Of a stretch of 64,000 nt of DNA, positions 22,493-32,870 are shown piece after piece. Under the pieces are notes generated by a model, which saw nothing but the letters and a program-made list of their open reading frames with translations, was not told the origin of the DNA and did not search any database. Source of the stretch: Beverwykella pulmonaria (lineage: Eukaryota; Ascomycota; Dothideomycetes; Pleosporales; Melanommataceae); NCBI GenBank assembly GCA_001599595.1, contig BCHH01000022.1:1-64000 (forward strand), in the 5' to 3' direction. Numbering within the stretch: position 1 is the stretch's first letter; the number at the start of each line of letters is the position of its first letter. The position numbers and the translations under genes are program-made.

Positions 22493-23295
22493 CGAGGTAT
22501 GCAATCCGGGGCTTCTGTTTGCAGTGCTGGTCATCTTGTTAACTCGCTTTTGGAGCATGGGGATGTGACTTTATTGTATCTCTAGGCTATTCATAATGAT
22601 GTCGAGGAGGGGGCTAGAGATGGGTGCGAAGGTTTATTTGGCCGCTTACTCTTCATGGTCGTGATCTGGTTATGTATGCTGCGATCTTCCCTTTTTGCAA
22701 GTGGAAGATCATTCATTATAAGCTGGCAGAATAATTGCGCAGCGAGTTTACGAGCAAGCAATTGAAATCGGTTTCGCTCGCAGAAGGGCGTGAAACTTGA
22801 TTGGGTCTGCGGTCTTGGCGTTACTTGAAGAATAATTGGATGAGAAAGGTTGCATGCACAGACCCGCTCTAGCCACTGGATGTGGCTGTGGCGCTGCCAC
22901 TACCTTTGCTGCGCTCCCTGCTATACGTTCTACGGACTGCCAACGGGTTAAGTGAATATTCACGCCTTACACAAACGGAAAGAACCCCTCATAGCTCTCA
23001 GAAAATACGCAAGATGAGTGACACTTGGACCTCTGTAAATTACATACGCTCAAGTAGAGCGGCAATGCCAATCGCAACCGTACATCATACCGGTATTGTC
23101 CGCTGCCACTGACCACTCGTTTCATCGGTTGCTTTGGAGCCAACCCCCAGCCTCCCGCCTCATCGCAAACACCACGTCTCATCTAGGCGTCACTAGATGT
23201 TTTCTATAGCATCAGAAACTAGACTCGTGCTTCCACTCATACAGTGGGCGCTGACGAAACGAGCGCGGAATGTCTATTGGGTAGTCAAAAACCGT

Positions 23296-23435
23296 TGTAA
23301 GCAGGACACTCTGTCACGTGGATATGCCACTGACTAATCAGTCCGTCATATACATATCTCATACACACATCATACACATATCACACACATACAATACACA
23401 TCTTGACACCTCTTTCCTCGATCCACCTGCTTACA
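23296..23435 (+). mobile_element. Solo LTR, family A, TSD ACCGT
   Basis: A 140-bp element starts TGTAAGCAGGACAC and ends CACCTGCTTACA, with perfect 5-bp target duplications ACCGT on both sides (23291-23295 and 23436-23440). It shares TGCCACTGACTAATCAGTCC and CATCTTGACACCTCTT with the copies at 34550, 40569 and 62892. No internal retrotransposon sequence is present, so it arose by LTR-LTR recombination. Confidence 0.9.
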
Positions 23436-23439
23436 ACCG

Positions 23440-23730
23440 TTGTATTGCATCGGAACCCATCGTGCTCGAGAAGACGGTATTCTCCATTATTTTCCTTACC
23501 AAATCGTGTCGCGAAAGAATCTTGATCGTCACAAGCTATTTTCTCCTCATCAGCCCGAGCTGCTGCACCTCATCGAGAGCCAGTGTCTGCACGCCGCCAA
23601 GAACATGACGCGTACCATGCAACATGCGCGCGAGTTGGTCAAACCTGGTAGCAAAGCTGTCATGGTTGAAGGATTTGAAACTACGAAATATATTACTATG
23701 TGCTGTACCATATCACTACCCGTATCCTAG
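23440..23730 (+). other. Unassigned open frame following the solo LTR
   Basis: An open frame of 96 codons contains LFSPHQPELLHLIESQCLHA followed by AKNMTRTMQHARELVKPG, which looks protein-like (amphipathic, ordinary composition). It has no clear start of its own, since it begins within or next to the LTR target site. I do not recognise it; it may be an exon of a disrupted gene. Confidence 0.25.
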
Positions 23731-24309
23731 TCACGTGATAGTGTGATGGATTGATCTAAGATGATGTATCCGTGCATACCACATATTCATACTCTTTTAG
23801 TTCAAGCTTTGGTCTATCTTTCTGGGGCTCCTTGTAAAGCGCAAGTAAGATAAATCAAGCAACAAAGACAAATGCTGTTCTAGATAAGAAGATATTTGGT
23901 GAAGGACGTTTGGAGGAACAAAGCCACCCTTACTTATGTAGGTTAATTCGTAACGCAAGCCTCTAGGTCAGCTTTGAGTCTACAAATAAGCCCCTAACGG
24001 AGGTTCAGCCGCTCCTGCCAGTGCATATATGCTGGCAACGAGAGCCATGTACATACTTTGTAGAGAGTTTGTGATGTGGAGCAAGGTCAGCCACAATATC
24101 CAGGCCGCTAGACATGATTGCCCGAGCCACCCATTCCCAACCCAGGATAGATTAATCGACCGACAATCAATACATTAGAAGACGTTGCGACTACACAAGC
24201 GATAAATCCAATACCGAGCACGATCAATGCAGTCACCAACGTCCATTTCAAGTTAACGTGAGCATAGATGTTGCCATACGTTGGCTAGAGCGCCATCACT
24301 GCGAGTAGA

Positions 24310-25068
24310 CTACGAGGAGCTCGTTTCCCATGAGGAATAGCGTTGGCACGCACTGACCCCGCCATTGTTTACATGCACATCTCAACTTCAGCAAGCCATA
24401 ACTCCACCAATATATAACAAAATCTAATAATTTAACATGCCTGTTACTCGCAGAAAGCCCCGCAAGAAAAGCCCCGCAAAATCTTATAAACCAAAGACAT
24501 CGCGTCGTGAGCTTTCGAAGGAAGAGAAAGCGTATGCCATGGGATAGATGAACGCGGGCGGAAGCTAGTATGCCCTCGCTAAAACGATACCTGTGACCTA
24601 GGGAGCCCTAGAATAGCGAGACCCGTGGGAAATAATGCTATTAGGCGATAGAGGATAGAGATTTCTCGACTATCTAAATCTCCCTATATAGCTTAATGTA
24701 ACAAGCTTTAAAAATATTATATATAAATGTGATGGGATAGATCCCATGCATGTGCCCACGTGTGGGCTTGAGTGGCGCAATGGCGCAAGTGTGTTTGTTA
24801 CATGCATAAATACAGACTACGCAAGCTGAATCGCGCTGATTCAACTTGTGCATGCCTTTTGGCTCAGTGGTTTAGCGCATGTAGTCGTGCCGTTGATCCA
24901 GTGGATCTAAACCCTTACAGAAATCAAGCCTATAATTTTAATCCCTATACTTAAAAACATTGAAAAAATCGCCTTTGTATAAGTAATACAGTGTGTAGGT
25001 AATACTCGAAGCAGCACCAAGTATGTAGGCGTTAACGCTATTCCTCATGGGAAACGAGCTCCTTGTAG
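24310..25068 (+). mobile_element. Tc1/mariner-like DNA transposon relic with 35-bp TIRs
   Basis: 24310-24344 and 25034-25068 are inverted repeats matching at 34 of 35 bases (CTACGAGGAGCTCGTTTCCC outermost on the left). Inside, ATG 24438 opens a short basic, helix-turn-helix-like N-terminus with SRRELSKEEKAYAMG, as in Tc1/mariner transposases. TAG stops then fall at Gln-like positions, and the rest of the transposase is missing in this 759-bp element. It is therefore non-autonomous and RIP-marked. The right half carries tRNA-like A-box motifs (see findings). A flanking TA duplication is not clear. Confidence 0.75.
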
Positions 25069-25102
25069 ATAAGCCGGGCTAAATTCGCAGGTACAGTCAG
25101 CA

Positions 25103-25385
25103 CTAACCGAATTCAGGAAGACACGGCACGTGGAGTCCTAGTGGCGCACGTGGAGTATTAATGCAACTCCCCTGGGACATGCTAACCAATGTCATGCAGG
25201 CTCCACATGTTCTCGCAATCCGTGGCACCACAGTCGTTGAAGGAAACCATCTACATGTGCTGCTATCTTTGTTGTTGCTTCTCAAACTGTTCCGATATAG
25301 TGAAAGATGAATTGACATCATGTTCGACAAGCAGAGTGGCCACCATAACTGCTGCAGCTATGGCAACTAGTTGAAACCTTCGCAT
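25103..25385 (-). CDS. Possible small secreted cysteine-rich protein
   Basis: ATG 25385 starts MRRFQLVAIAAAVMVATLLV, a good signal-peptide profile. Direct reading soon meets TAG. If 25287-25251 (GTTTGAG...ATGTAG, 37 bases) is an intron, the frame continues to a TAG at 25103. That gives 81 residues with four cysteines in the mature part (RTCGACMTL, QGSCINT and HVPCLPEFG). The intron is unusually short and no homologue is recognised, so this is tentative. It begins 34 bp beyond the right TIR of the transposon relic, a common setting for fungal effectors. Confidence 0.25.
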
Positions 25386-26126
25386 GGAAACTTCTTGGCC
25401 CAAACCTACGGAACGCTTATGGTTGTTTGTGACTTCATTGGCGGTCTTTATCCCTGTCTCCGGATTTTCATACGCTCATTCAATAGCGTCATTTAGGATT
25501 ATGGCATCGTGTTGCTTATCAGGGTCGTGCTTCAGCTTCATTTCCATGTTTTTTGAAGTCGCAGGTTCTGAAGAAACCAATAACAATAGGGTTATCCTAT
25601 CTTGTTAGAGATGTATATAAGAAGTATAAAGCAGTCCTTTCTCGTCAACTACCCAAACAGTAGGGCAGGCCAGACGAAACTCGGTGTGTGAAAGTTAAGA
25701 TTCCCTCGGCCCGGGCCTTCTCTCGTATTTATGCCAGCCTAACCTGGGGTTGCGTGCATTGCCAAGTTAAGCACTAGCAAGGGTTTGCGTTGGACATGGT
25801 GGCGCCCTGTTTTGTATTGCTTATGTCCAGAACCGAGGTAGGCCTTTGATTGGTCATTTTGGTAAAAGGCGCCGACTTATTCCTATTTAAGGAAGCGAAG
25901 CAACCGAACGTCAGGTCTGTGGATCAGATTTGTAAACCATACCTTCGGAGAGCGGGACATCCTTGTCATCATGGTGCACATATATTAGGCTGTTGGGTTG
26001 CTGTAGCGGGATCGCACGTCAAGCTTCGAGAAACTAATTCGAAGCGGACAGCGAAATCCATCTTTGCATATGCCTACCCAGGGAGTTCTGAATCAACAAC
26101 TTATTTGTCGCTCACCCTCTGTCACC

Positions 26127-27506
26127 ATGTTAAAGTTTTGCTATTTCATTTGGCTCGTTTCACTGAGCGCCGCATTCACCATCGACTTGCCCACTCTATC
26201 GACCAGAGACACGACGCCTCCGGACAAACTTCCTGATGGAATTCTTCCTGCCCTCGCCTTTGAGCGATCGACGTGGGTCAAAGGGTCGGTGTTCGAAGAC
26301 CCATTCTACCAAGTTGCTCCTGAATGGGCAGAGGCCGAGTTCGGCACCGTCTTTAGAGTGGAAGACATGGACCCAACCCTCTACACTATTCCTCCGACGA
26401 CATCGATTTCCCGAATCCTTTACCAAAGCAAAAGCTACCGGGGAAATAAGATTCCTGCATCGGGATACGTTCTTTTCCCTTACAGCCCTCGCAAAGTTAA
26501 AGGCGGCAAAGTCCCAGTAGTGATATGGGGGCATGGTACCTCTGGTATACACCCTGAAAGTGGCCCATCTCATCTGAGAGACCTTTGGCAGAATGCGCAA
26601 GGACCCATACCTCTTGTCCAGCAAGGCTACGTCGTTGTGGCGCCTGATTATGCCGGACTTGGCGTGGGCAAGAATGCTACTGGACAAAACATTACGCACG
26701 AATATCTAGCAAGCCCTGCTCATGCGAACGATATGGAGTACGCTCTACGAGCGGCGCGCTCTGCATTTCCATTCCTTGGTCAAAACTTCTTGACTATCGG
26801 CCATTCACAAGGAGGCGGTGCAGTTTGGAGCTTCGCCGAGCACATGCGTACAAATCCTATCGACGGTTACTTGGGAGGGGTTGCACTAGCTCCAGTCACA
26901 CGCCTGCTCGACTTGCCACAGGACAACCCAATCAAAGCATTGTTGATTACAGCGGCGCTTCCTGCAATCACTAGCATTTTTCCAGACTTCAATATCTCCA
27001 GCCTTCTCACTCCCGAAGGAGCACAACGTTTCAATCTTGAAAGCAGGACGGGGGGAAACGTACAAGCGACGATCGCATTGTTCCTTACCATGGCTGGTTT
27101 TCCAATATTGAAAGAGGGGTGGGAACAGAACGAGTATGTGAAGCGCTTCCAGGAAGCCACTGGAAACGGCGGAAAGCCAATAAAGGGACCTCTGCTAGTA
27201 ATACAGGGAGACAATGACGCTAACATAGATGTGCGTGTTACGACTGCTGCTGTGGACAAGACGGGTACTGCTAACCCACTCGAGAGCATATCTTATTTCA
27301 CATACAGCAACATCACGCACGCCCCGGCCGTTTGGGTCGGCCAACAACGCTATTTGGACTGGATCGCGAAAAGATTTAATGGCGAAGCAGTCGCTCCGGG
27401 CTTGGTCAAAGAACAAATAAGCTCGCTTCGGCCCTGGGCTAAATACCTACCCGATCAGAACTTCTACGCAGCTCAGGCTACCGAATTCTATCAAGTTCCA
27501 GCATAA
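26127..27506 (+). CDS. Secreted lipase (secretory lipase family, alpha/beta hydrolase)
   Basis: A single exon of 459 residues from CACCATGTTAAAG at 26127. The signal peptide MLKFCYFIWLVSLSAAF is followed by a mature enzyme with the serine-hydrolase nucleophile elbow GHSQGGG (Ser about 227). An upstream VVIWGHGTSG (oxyanion region), VVAPDYAGLG, a candidate acid in VIQGDNDANID (about 375) and a candidate His in NITHAPAVW (about 408) complete the pattern. Order and length fit the fungal/Candida LIP-type secretory lipases (PF03583-like), which hydrolyse triacylglycerols and esters outside the cell. Potential N-glycosylation sites include KNATG and QNITH. It stands alone, flanked by transposon relics on both sides. 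Confidence 0.85.
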   Translation: MLKFCYFIWLVSLSAAFTIDLPTLSTRDTTPPDKLPDGILPALAFERSTWVKGSVFEDPFYQVAPEWAEAEFGTVFRVEDMDPTLYTIPPTTSISRILYQSKSYRGNKIPASGYVLFPYSPRKVKGGKVPVVIWGHGTSGIHPESGPSHLRDLWQNAQGPIPLVQQGYVVVAPDYAGLGVGKNATGQNITHEYLASPAHANDMEYALRAARSAFPFLGQNFLTIGHSQGGGAVWSFAEHMRTNPIDGYLGGVALAPVTRLLDLPQDNPIKALLITAALPAITSIFPDFNISSLLTPEGAQRFNLESRTGGNVQATIALFLTMAGFPILKEGWEQNEYVKRFQEATGNGGKPIKGPLLVIQGDNDANIDVRVTTAAVDKTGTANPLESISYFTYSNITHAPAVWVGQQRYLDWIAKRFNGEAVAPGLVKEQISSLRPWAKYLPDQNFYAAQATEFYQVPA

Positions 27507-28828
27507 AAGATTGGGCTGAGGTGTCATGCGTTCAACACCTCGAACCTAGCTTGGAGTATTACTTTCAAATGATTGAGATGTTAAACCCAAAAGAGAGACG
27601 CGATCGGCTTTTTACTGGCAAGACGCGTCTGTAGTATATAATATGTAATGAAAGCTATGTACTCAAAGTTTACATGCATGCACAGCAAACAGCTGATCCA
27701 ACAACAATTCCGATCGTGAAAGTATTCATTCCCCAACTACGAATCAATTTCATTCTCTCTAAGCAACGAATGAATCCCATTTATTGGCAATATTGCATGT
27801 ATGATTCATAAATAAGACAATAGTCAAGATTCAAACCCCGTCGCTTGACTTGACAGATCGATTCACAATCTCAATATCGTCCTCGTCGCTCTCAAGTCTA
27901 GTCATGCGCCCACGAGTGTTAGTCGTGAAGCGCATATATGCCCATCTTTCAAAAGTCATAGCGACAATTATCTTGCACGCGACCCCATAAATACGTCAAA
28001 CCGTGTTCAATGTCCGAACTCTGCTGAAATCATCTTGAATCTTGGCCCTCATCGAGGATTTGCACCTAAATCCAATGCTTAATATGGTATTGGGGCCTTT
28101 ATCGGGGTGATCATCAGCTTCGTAAAGGAGAGAACGGATAGTCCGCTTCTCTCCATTGAGAAAGGGCAAGAATGTTTTTCCGCGTGTTTAGTCGCAGATT
28201 TGCAGCTTGTGAATGCTGCTTGAAGCACGCCATTTGTAACGTCTGGAGGCACAGAAGCGGAGTTGTCAGATTGCGCGTCCTGTAATGTCATTTCTGGATG
28301 TTCTTCCAATTATAATATATTTTGAAATATCATGAGATATTCGACCATTTCTACATATACACCATTGTTGATGATTGAAACACAAATGATGACGTTAGGT
28401 GGATATGTCTGAGTGCGCTGGTTTCGGTCGGTAGAACGAAATCGGGCGATAGATGGACTGTATGTATAAAAAGAAACCAAAGGACACAAGACTATACATA
28501 CTGTAGGCTGGATTGGGTATTTGAGGAGTCACGAGAAATCAAGTGGATTGAGAAGTTGAAGTATTCCATTGAGATGATCGTTCGTAAGTATCGAACGGCT
28601 AATATATATATGGGCAGGAGTGATCAGTCAGCAGTGTATCCGCGTGACATACACATGATTGGGCCTATGCTTACACATACGTATCCCATGTCTACGCATT
28701 TGCTTGTCCTCGAGATCCTATTCTATCAGGTATGACATCTCGGAGTCGTTAACTAATCTCAACTCGCTAGTAATTGTTATTACTAACTATAATAATATAA
28801 AGTAGCCTATTTTGTATCTAGTATCTAA

Positions 28829-29198
28829 TGTAAGAGGCTAAAGACCTCAGGGATACTCAGTTGGGGAACCTCAAAACCTTAGGTTGGGGTTCTAAGGTTC
28901 CCTAACTAACTATTCCTAAGGTCTGTAGCTGTCACGAGAGCGCAGTGTCACAAGGGAACGCGAGATGAACAAACACCAGATTCTCTAGATTGACAGACTA
29001 CGTACGACTATCGTGATTGTCGAAGAGGAAAGCTGGAGAACAAAGAAACGATGGGGTGTCTCGGCTATATACTCAGGGATGTGGTCAAGGCGCAGGGGCA
29101 TGGTCAAGGCGCGGAACAGCGGTCAAGGTGCAGGGGCACTCACGCGACAAGCGAGCGTGTGGCGGGAACGACGGTTACCGTCACAGTAGCCTCTTACA
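28829..29198. mobile_element. Foldback MITE interrupted by solo LTR C
   Basis: Left part 28829-28929 and right part 29191-29198 together make a roughly 109-bp palindromic element. It starts TGTAAGAGGCTAAAGACCTC and ends GGTCTGTAGCCTCTTACA. It is cut by the LTR at 28930-29185, whose 5-bp duplication GTAGC lies inside the MITE. Flanks TCTAA and TCTCA may be its own, diverged target duplication. Confidence 0.75.
28930..29185 (+). mobile_element. Solo LTR, family C, TSD GTAGC
   Basis: A 256-bp element begins TGTCACGAGAGCGC and ends GTTACCGTCACA, with perfect GTAGC duplications at 28925-28929 and 29186-29190. It contains TATATACTC, a likely promoter element, and a 19-bp unit repeated three times (29083-29139, GGTCAAGGCGCAGGGGCAT-type). 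Confidence 0.85.
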
Positions 29199-29254
29199 TC
29201 TCAGAGGTTTGGAACCTTAGCCATATATGTGAAATGTGCTTAGTCACCCCGACC

Positions 29255-29307
29255 TAAGGTTCCAAGGTTCACCAACCGAGTATTCCTGAGGTCTGTAGCC
29301 TCTTACA
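29255..29307. repeat. Right half of a second foldback MITE copy
   Basis: ACCTAAGGTTCC to GCCTCTTACA matches the right arm of the MITE at 28829-29198 read on its reverse strand. Its left arm is degenerate or replaced. Confidence 0.6.
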
Positions 29308-29650
29308 AATACTATTGCTACCAAACATTAGATTAGACTACGTTTACAAGGGCCAGTAGAGGAATCTCACAGCACCTGTGTACTAACAGTGTCTCTAGAC
29401 GGCGACAAACATAGAGGCTTTGGTGTTCCTAGGGCTTCTAGCAATATTTAGAACCATCACTAGTAACAAACTCTAGCCTATTATTTGACATTTTCTGCAG
29501 CCTGCCGTTTAGCTCTTAGATTTAGAAAACAAGAGGCTTAAGCTGTTGAGGACCAATGCTATCAAGGCATTCTAGGCAGAGATAAAAGATGTAAAAGAAG
29601 ACTTGAAAATAATTTGGACTGAGGAGCATGGAATCAGGCAAAAGGTCAGA

Positions 29651-31333
29651 ATGTTACTTGGCACAATGAGCGGAAATCATCGCCGGGCGCTACGCCCAAT
29701 GCACACGACCATCGAGTTGCGATTCGGCTTTTTTGCAATTCTTAACATCGTCAGCTTTGTCACCCTAGGCACCTTTATCCCCTTTTTCTTCGCTGAAGGG
29801 CTTCAAGGAGAGACGATCGTCCAAGCCATCGAAGACTTCCAGGGCGCCTACTATTTCACCCGTACAAACGCCATCACTGACGAAGGGGTACGTAAACGTG
29901 TCAGCTCAGACTTCAAAACATGTATTACTGACCGTGGAGTCTGGAATCAGACTGATTATTGCGTGGATCTTCGTAATACTCTCCCGTCGTATAAGGCAGA
30001 GGATATGAATTTGACAGACCCGATTTTCGCCAATTCACCGTACCGTTTTCTAATTGAAAAGGGTGATGCAAATTTTAGGGCATTAAGACTAAGTCGGAAT
30101 ACCAGCCTTCAGGATGTTGCCTTCAACACGAAGCCAAGAGGAAAGAAACTGCTCCACGAGTTGACTTGTATCCCTGTATCTCTGGGCCAATTTATAATCC
30201 AAGTCAACGGATATTTCGAACTCAAAGTCAAAGACTTGATCCCCTCAGGCTTTTCTCATACCACCCATCAAACTTCGTTTGCCCTCCACGACAGTATGAT
30301 ACTCAAGACCTCCAATGCTGTTGGCTCCGGTCATGAGATATACGGATCGAAAATCCACTCAGACAATACTGTCTCCCACACGGAACCAGGGAATAACCAC
30401 GGCGACCAAAGAGCTACGTGGTACCAAACTGACGTGGATGCCACGTTACCATGGATAGAATTCAAAGGAACGGCATATGCAATGCAAAATCGGGCGCAGA
30501 TGGCTTCAGCGATGGTACATGGTAGACGAGGTCCCCGACTTCAAAACTTTCTTATCACGTTCAAACCAGGAAAGTCGCTAGTGCGGTCTGAAAGTCCATC
30601 AGATGACCCGATTTTCGGGGCACATCACCCCTGGGGCACTGATGGATATGTTGCAGATCGTGAAGTATCGATGCTTGGTTGTGCCGAAGTCTTCAAGGTA
30701 TGCTCAGCAGATCAGTGTACAGAGCCCCCAATAGGCGAAATCGATGACTGGCTAGACCTTTTCTCCCCTGGGATAATGTCCGTCTGGTTGAGCACCCTGA
30801 TCGATCCTACTTACGGCAGTTCACTGCTCCACGGACGGTTGCGGAACTTTCTTAGTGTGTGGCCGAATCACCGACGACGATGGCAGGATGACGTCGAAGA
30901 AAGGTTTATCCGCTCCATGCTCCGAGTCCGATACGCTTCGAAATACGCGACTGAAAAAGATCTCGTCGATCGAAATCCAGATCTCCGAAGTGCAGCAAGC
31001 TCCTGGGTCTCTGACCCGCTGCTCTATCGCAATTCCGATTACACCAACGTGAACGTCTTGGGGTCTTTTGCCACTGCTAGTGGCTACCTATATATCATTG
31101 CTGCCAATTACTGGCTTGTCTTGCTCTCACCCTTAATTCTGCCGCTCAAGTTTCTAACTCAGGCTGCCAGTACGGGTTCAGAAAAATTCAAAGCCTTGAT
31201 CATTTTCGGGGGACAGTGGATTTATGTGGCTGGTAGTGTTACCAGAAACTTTATTGGGGCGAGTAGTCCTCTGAGACGTCGTCGACCTGTGAGGTCGAAT
31301 ACACTTCCGATGGATACATGGCATGCGCCGTAG
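29651..31333 (+). CDS. Large fungal membrane-anchored protein of unknown function
   Basis: A single long frame. The first ATG is at 29651 (MLLGTMSGNHRR); the frame upstream opens only through TTG. This gives 560 residues. There is a membrane segment near the N-terminus (FGFFAILNIVSFVTLGTFIPFFFAEG) and hydrophobic segments near the end (LYIIAANYWLVLLSPLIL and IIFGGQWIYVAGSV). The long middle is hydrophilic, with a Cys-rich patch (LGCAEVFKVCSADQCTEPP) and likely glycosylation sites, so it is probably exposed outside the cell or in a lumen. This layout is seen in uncharacterised proteins of many Pezizomycotina. The N-terminus may be shortened, since degenerate transposon text directly precedes it. 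No enzymatic motif was found. Confidence 0.65.
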   Translation: MLLGTMSGNHRRALRPMHTTIELRFGFFAILNIVSFVTLGTFIPFFFAEGLQGETIVQAIEDFQGAYYFTRTNAITDEGVRKRVSSDFKTCITDRGVWNQTDYCVDLRNTLPSYKAEDMNLTDPIFANSPYRFLIEKGDANFRALRLSRNTSLQDVAFNTKPRGKKLLHELTCIPVSLGQFIIQVNGYFELKVKDLIPSGFSHTTHQTSFALHDSMILKTSNAVGSGHEIYGSKIHSDNTVSHTEPGNNHGDQRATWYQTDVDATLPWIEFKGTAYAMQNRAQMASAMVHGRRGPRLQNFLITFKPGKSLVRSESPSDDPIFGAHHPWGTDGYVADREVSMLGCAEVFKVCSADQCTEPPIGEIDDWLDLFSPGIMSVWLSTLIDPTYGSSLLHGRLRNFLSVWPNHRRRWQDDVEERFIRSMLRVRYASKYATEKDLVDRNPDLRSAASSWVSDPLLYRNSDYTNVNVLGSFATASGYLYIIAANYWLVLLSPLILPLKFLTQAASTGSEKFKALIIFGGQWIYVAGSVTRNFIGASSPLRRRRPVRSNTLPMDTWHAP

Positions 31334-32089
31334 GAGAACGACAAACTAGACAACCCATCAAGAATAGTCTGTCATCAAGGAATGGAAGTAACAGGTTGAG
31401 CAATTGATGGCAACCGAGAATCTCAGGTTTCAAGGGAGTTCGACCGTTCAAGTTCACTGGCCACTACTATAGCCGAACTCGCCGTCTCCAATCCATCAAT
31501 CCACAAAGTTCCCAAATAGCTCCTCGAAAAGCGACAACACTTTCTCCAGTGCTACACTCTCATGGACAGCGATTTTACTAAAAATATGGCCTTGTGCAAG
31601 GATATATCACACAAGAGACGAGATGGTGGCGATCAGAGTGGTGATCAAAGAAGGGGGCTTGATCCCGTTCGTAGAGTGATATCGATTGGAGTCACCATGC
31701 CGTTTTGAATTTACTTTCGGTTCAGGAGTTCGATTTTTGAGCAGAAGCAGCAGTCAATGCGACGTGGTTCAAAATAGAAGATTGACGGATTGAATATTAA
31801 AGCTTCAATGCAAATATGGAGAGGAGAAGCTCCATCCTCATGCCTCATCGAACTTCTCAGACCAATTACCATGTCTCATTTCTGACACAATCAGGCAGTC
31901 TATCGCCACAGCGATGAGATTAATTTCTTCTGTGTCAAAAGTTAAGTTGTTTCGAAAAGCCACCTTTAGGTGGAAATTAACAGATTCGGGACAGATGTGC
32001 CTGTCTTAGAAAGTATCACGCTATGGGCGTTGAGAAGCGATGACCTCCCCGTTCTTGTTGTGAACTCGATGCAAGAAGTGTGAATCTTG
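31334..32089. other. Intergenic, nothing recognised
   Basis: 3' flanks of two convergent genes. The last part (about 32000-32089) could continue the F-box reading after its TGA through another intron, but no clear splice sites are seen. Confidence 0.4.
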
Positions 32090-32870
32090 TCAACAGAAGC
32101 TTTCCAGAACAGATATGCTGTCTGTCGAAGACAATTTGAGGTCTAATTCTTGTTCAACTGGTTTCCACGTCCCGTAAGTGCCACTATACGTGGTAAGATG
32201 GCGTAAGTTTGGGCAAGTCTTGACGATCTTTTCAAGGCTGCGCCGCACTACAGGAATCCCCTGGTTGTCATCATACTACATTTGATCCATGCGAAGGGAT
32301 TGCAGTTGAGGAGAGAAGAATCCGCTCATTCCTCCTATTAAAGGGTCCTTCTCCCACCAACCCTGGTAGACGCCATCTTCTTCTTGCGGAAACTCAGCGT
32401 GCAGAGTCAACTTGGCTTTCGGAAGATGCAAGTTAATCTCATCCAGGAGCCGTTGCGAAACCTGATAGCTGCCGTACATTTCAATTTCCCGAACATTTTT
32501 CGTTACACGAACAACTTCGATATGTTGCTGGGAGTCGTTGGATCCATTGTAATGGCGATCATCCAGCAAAACCGATCGAATAAAAAGGGGTAATTGGGAG
32601 TTTCTCTTTAGCAGCCTCCTGGTTGGGATATGCCAGTCTGATGTGTGGGTATGCACGTTGTCGCGCCAGATGATTGGGACTGCAAGTTTGTAGAAGCGAT
32701 GGCATACTCCCGAGCAAGCGCGTAGCGAGTGTGGACTATCTTCGACGAGCTGAAATTGTTCGTCAAAAGCTGCAAACAAGTTGACTGTAGTTGCGGCGAC
32801 CCACACGCTCGAGAACGACGATGAGCAGCTCATCGCTGAGCGCTTGGAGCTGGAATGGCGACTCCACCAT
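32090..32870 (-). pseudogene. F-box protein gene with in-frame TAG
   Basis: ATG 32870 gives MVESPFQLQALSDELLIVVL, a short F-box start. Intron 32804-32750 (GTGGGT...TTTCAG) then joins it to LVEDSPHSLRACSGVCHRFY and KLAVPIIWRDNV, completing the F-box (about residues 6-50). F-box proteins recruit substrates to SCF ubiquitin ligases. The reading reaches TAG at 32278-32276, after SLRMDQM, yet continues in the same frame with NQGIPVVRRSLEKIVKTCPN and LRHLTTYSGTYGTWKPVEQE to a TGA at 32092-32090. The single stop replaces what was probably a Gln codon, a typical RIP change. Either the protein ends early or the gene is dead. Confidence 0.65.

Larger units (their letters stand above)
22493..26126. other. 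3.6 kb repeat-rich stretch
   Basis: Contains a solo LTR (23296-23435), an unassigned open frame just after it, a TIR-bounded transposon relic (24310-25068), and a possible very small secreted-protein gene (25103-25385, minus). The rest (22493-23290, 23731-24300 and 25386-26126) shows no supported feature. Confidence 0.6.
27507..29650. other. 2.1 kb stretch, repeats in the right half
   Basis: 27507-28820 has no supported gene; a 76-codon minus frame near 28079-28309 lacks an ATG at its open end. From 28829 it holds a foldback MITE split by a solo LTR, then part of a second MITE (to 29307). 29310-29650 looks like degenerate transposon text. Confidence 0.5.

Noticed and set aside
24310..25068. 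Reading the inverted repeats as a CRISPR or hairpin RNA locus
   Set aside because: There are only two arms, inverted and far apart, with transposase-like text between. A DNA transposon explains them.
28079..28309. 76-codon minus frame
   Set aside because: It opens with TTG, has no domain or signal peptide, and no splice signals link it to anything.
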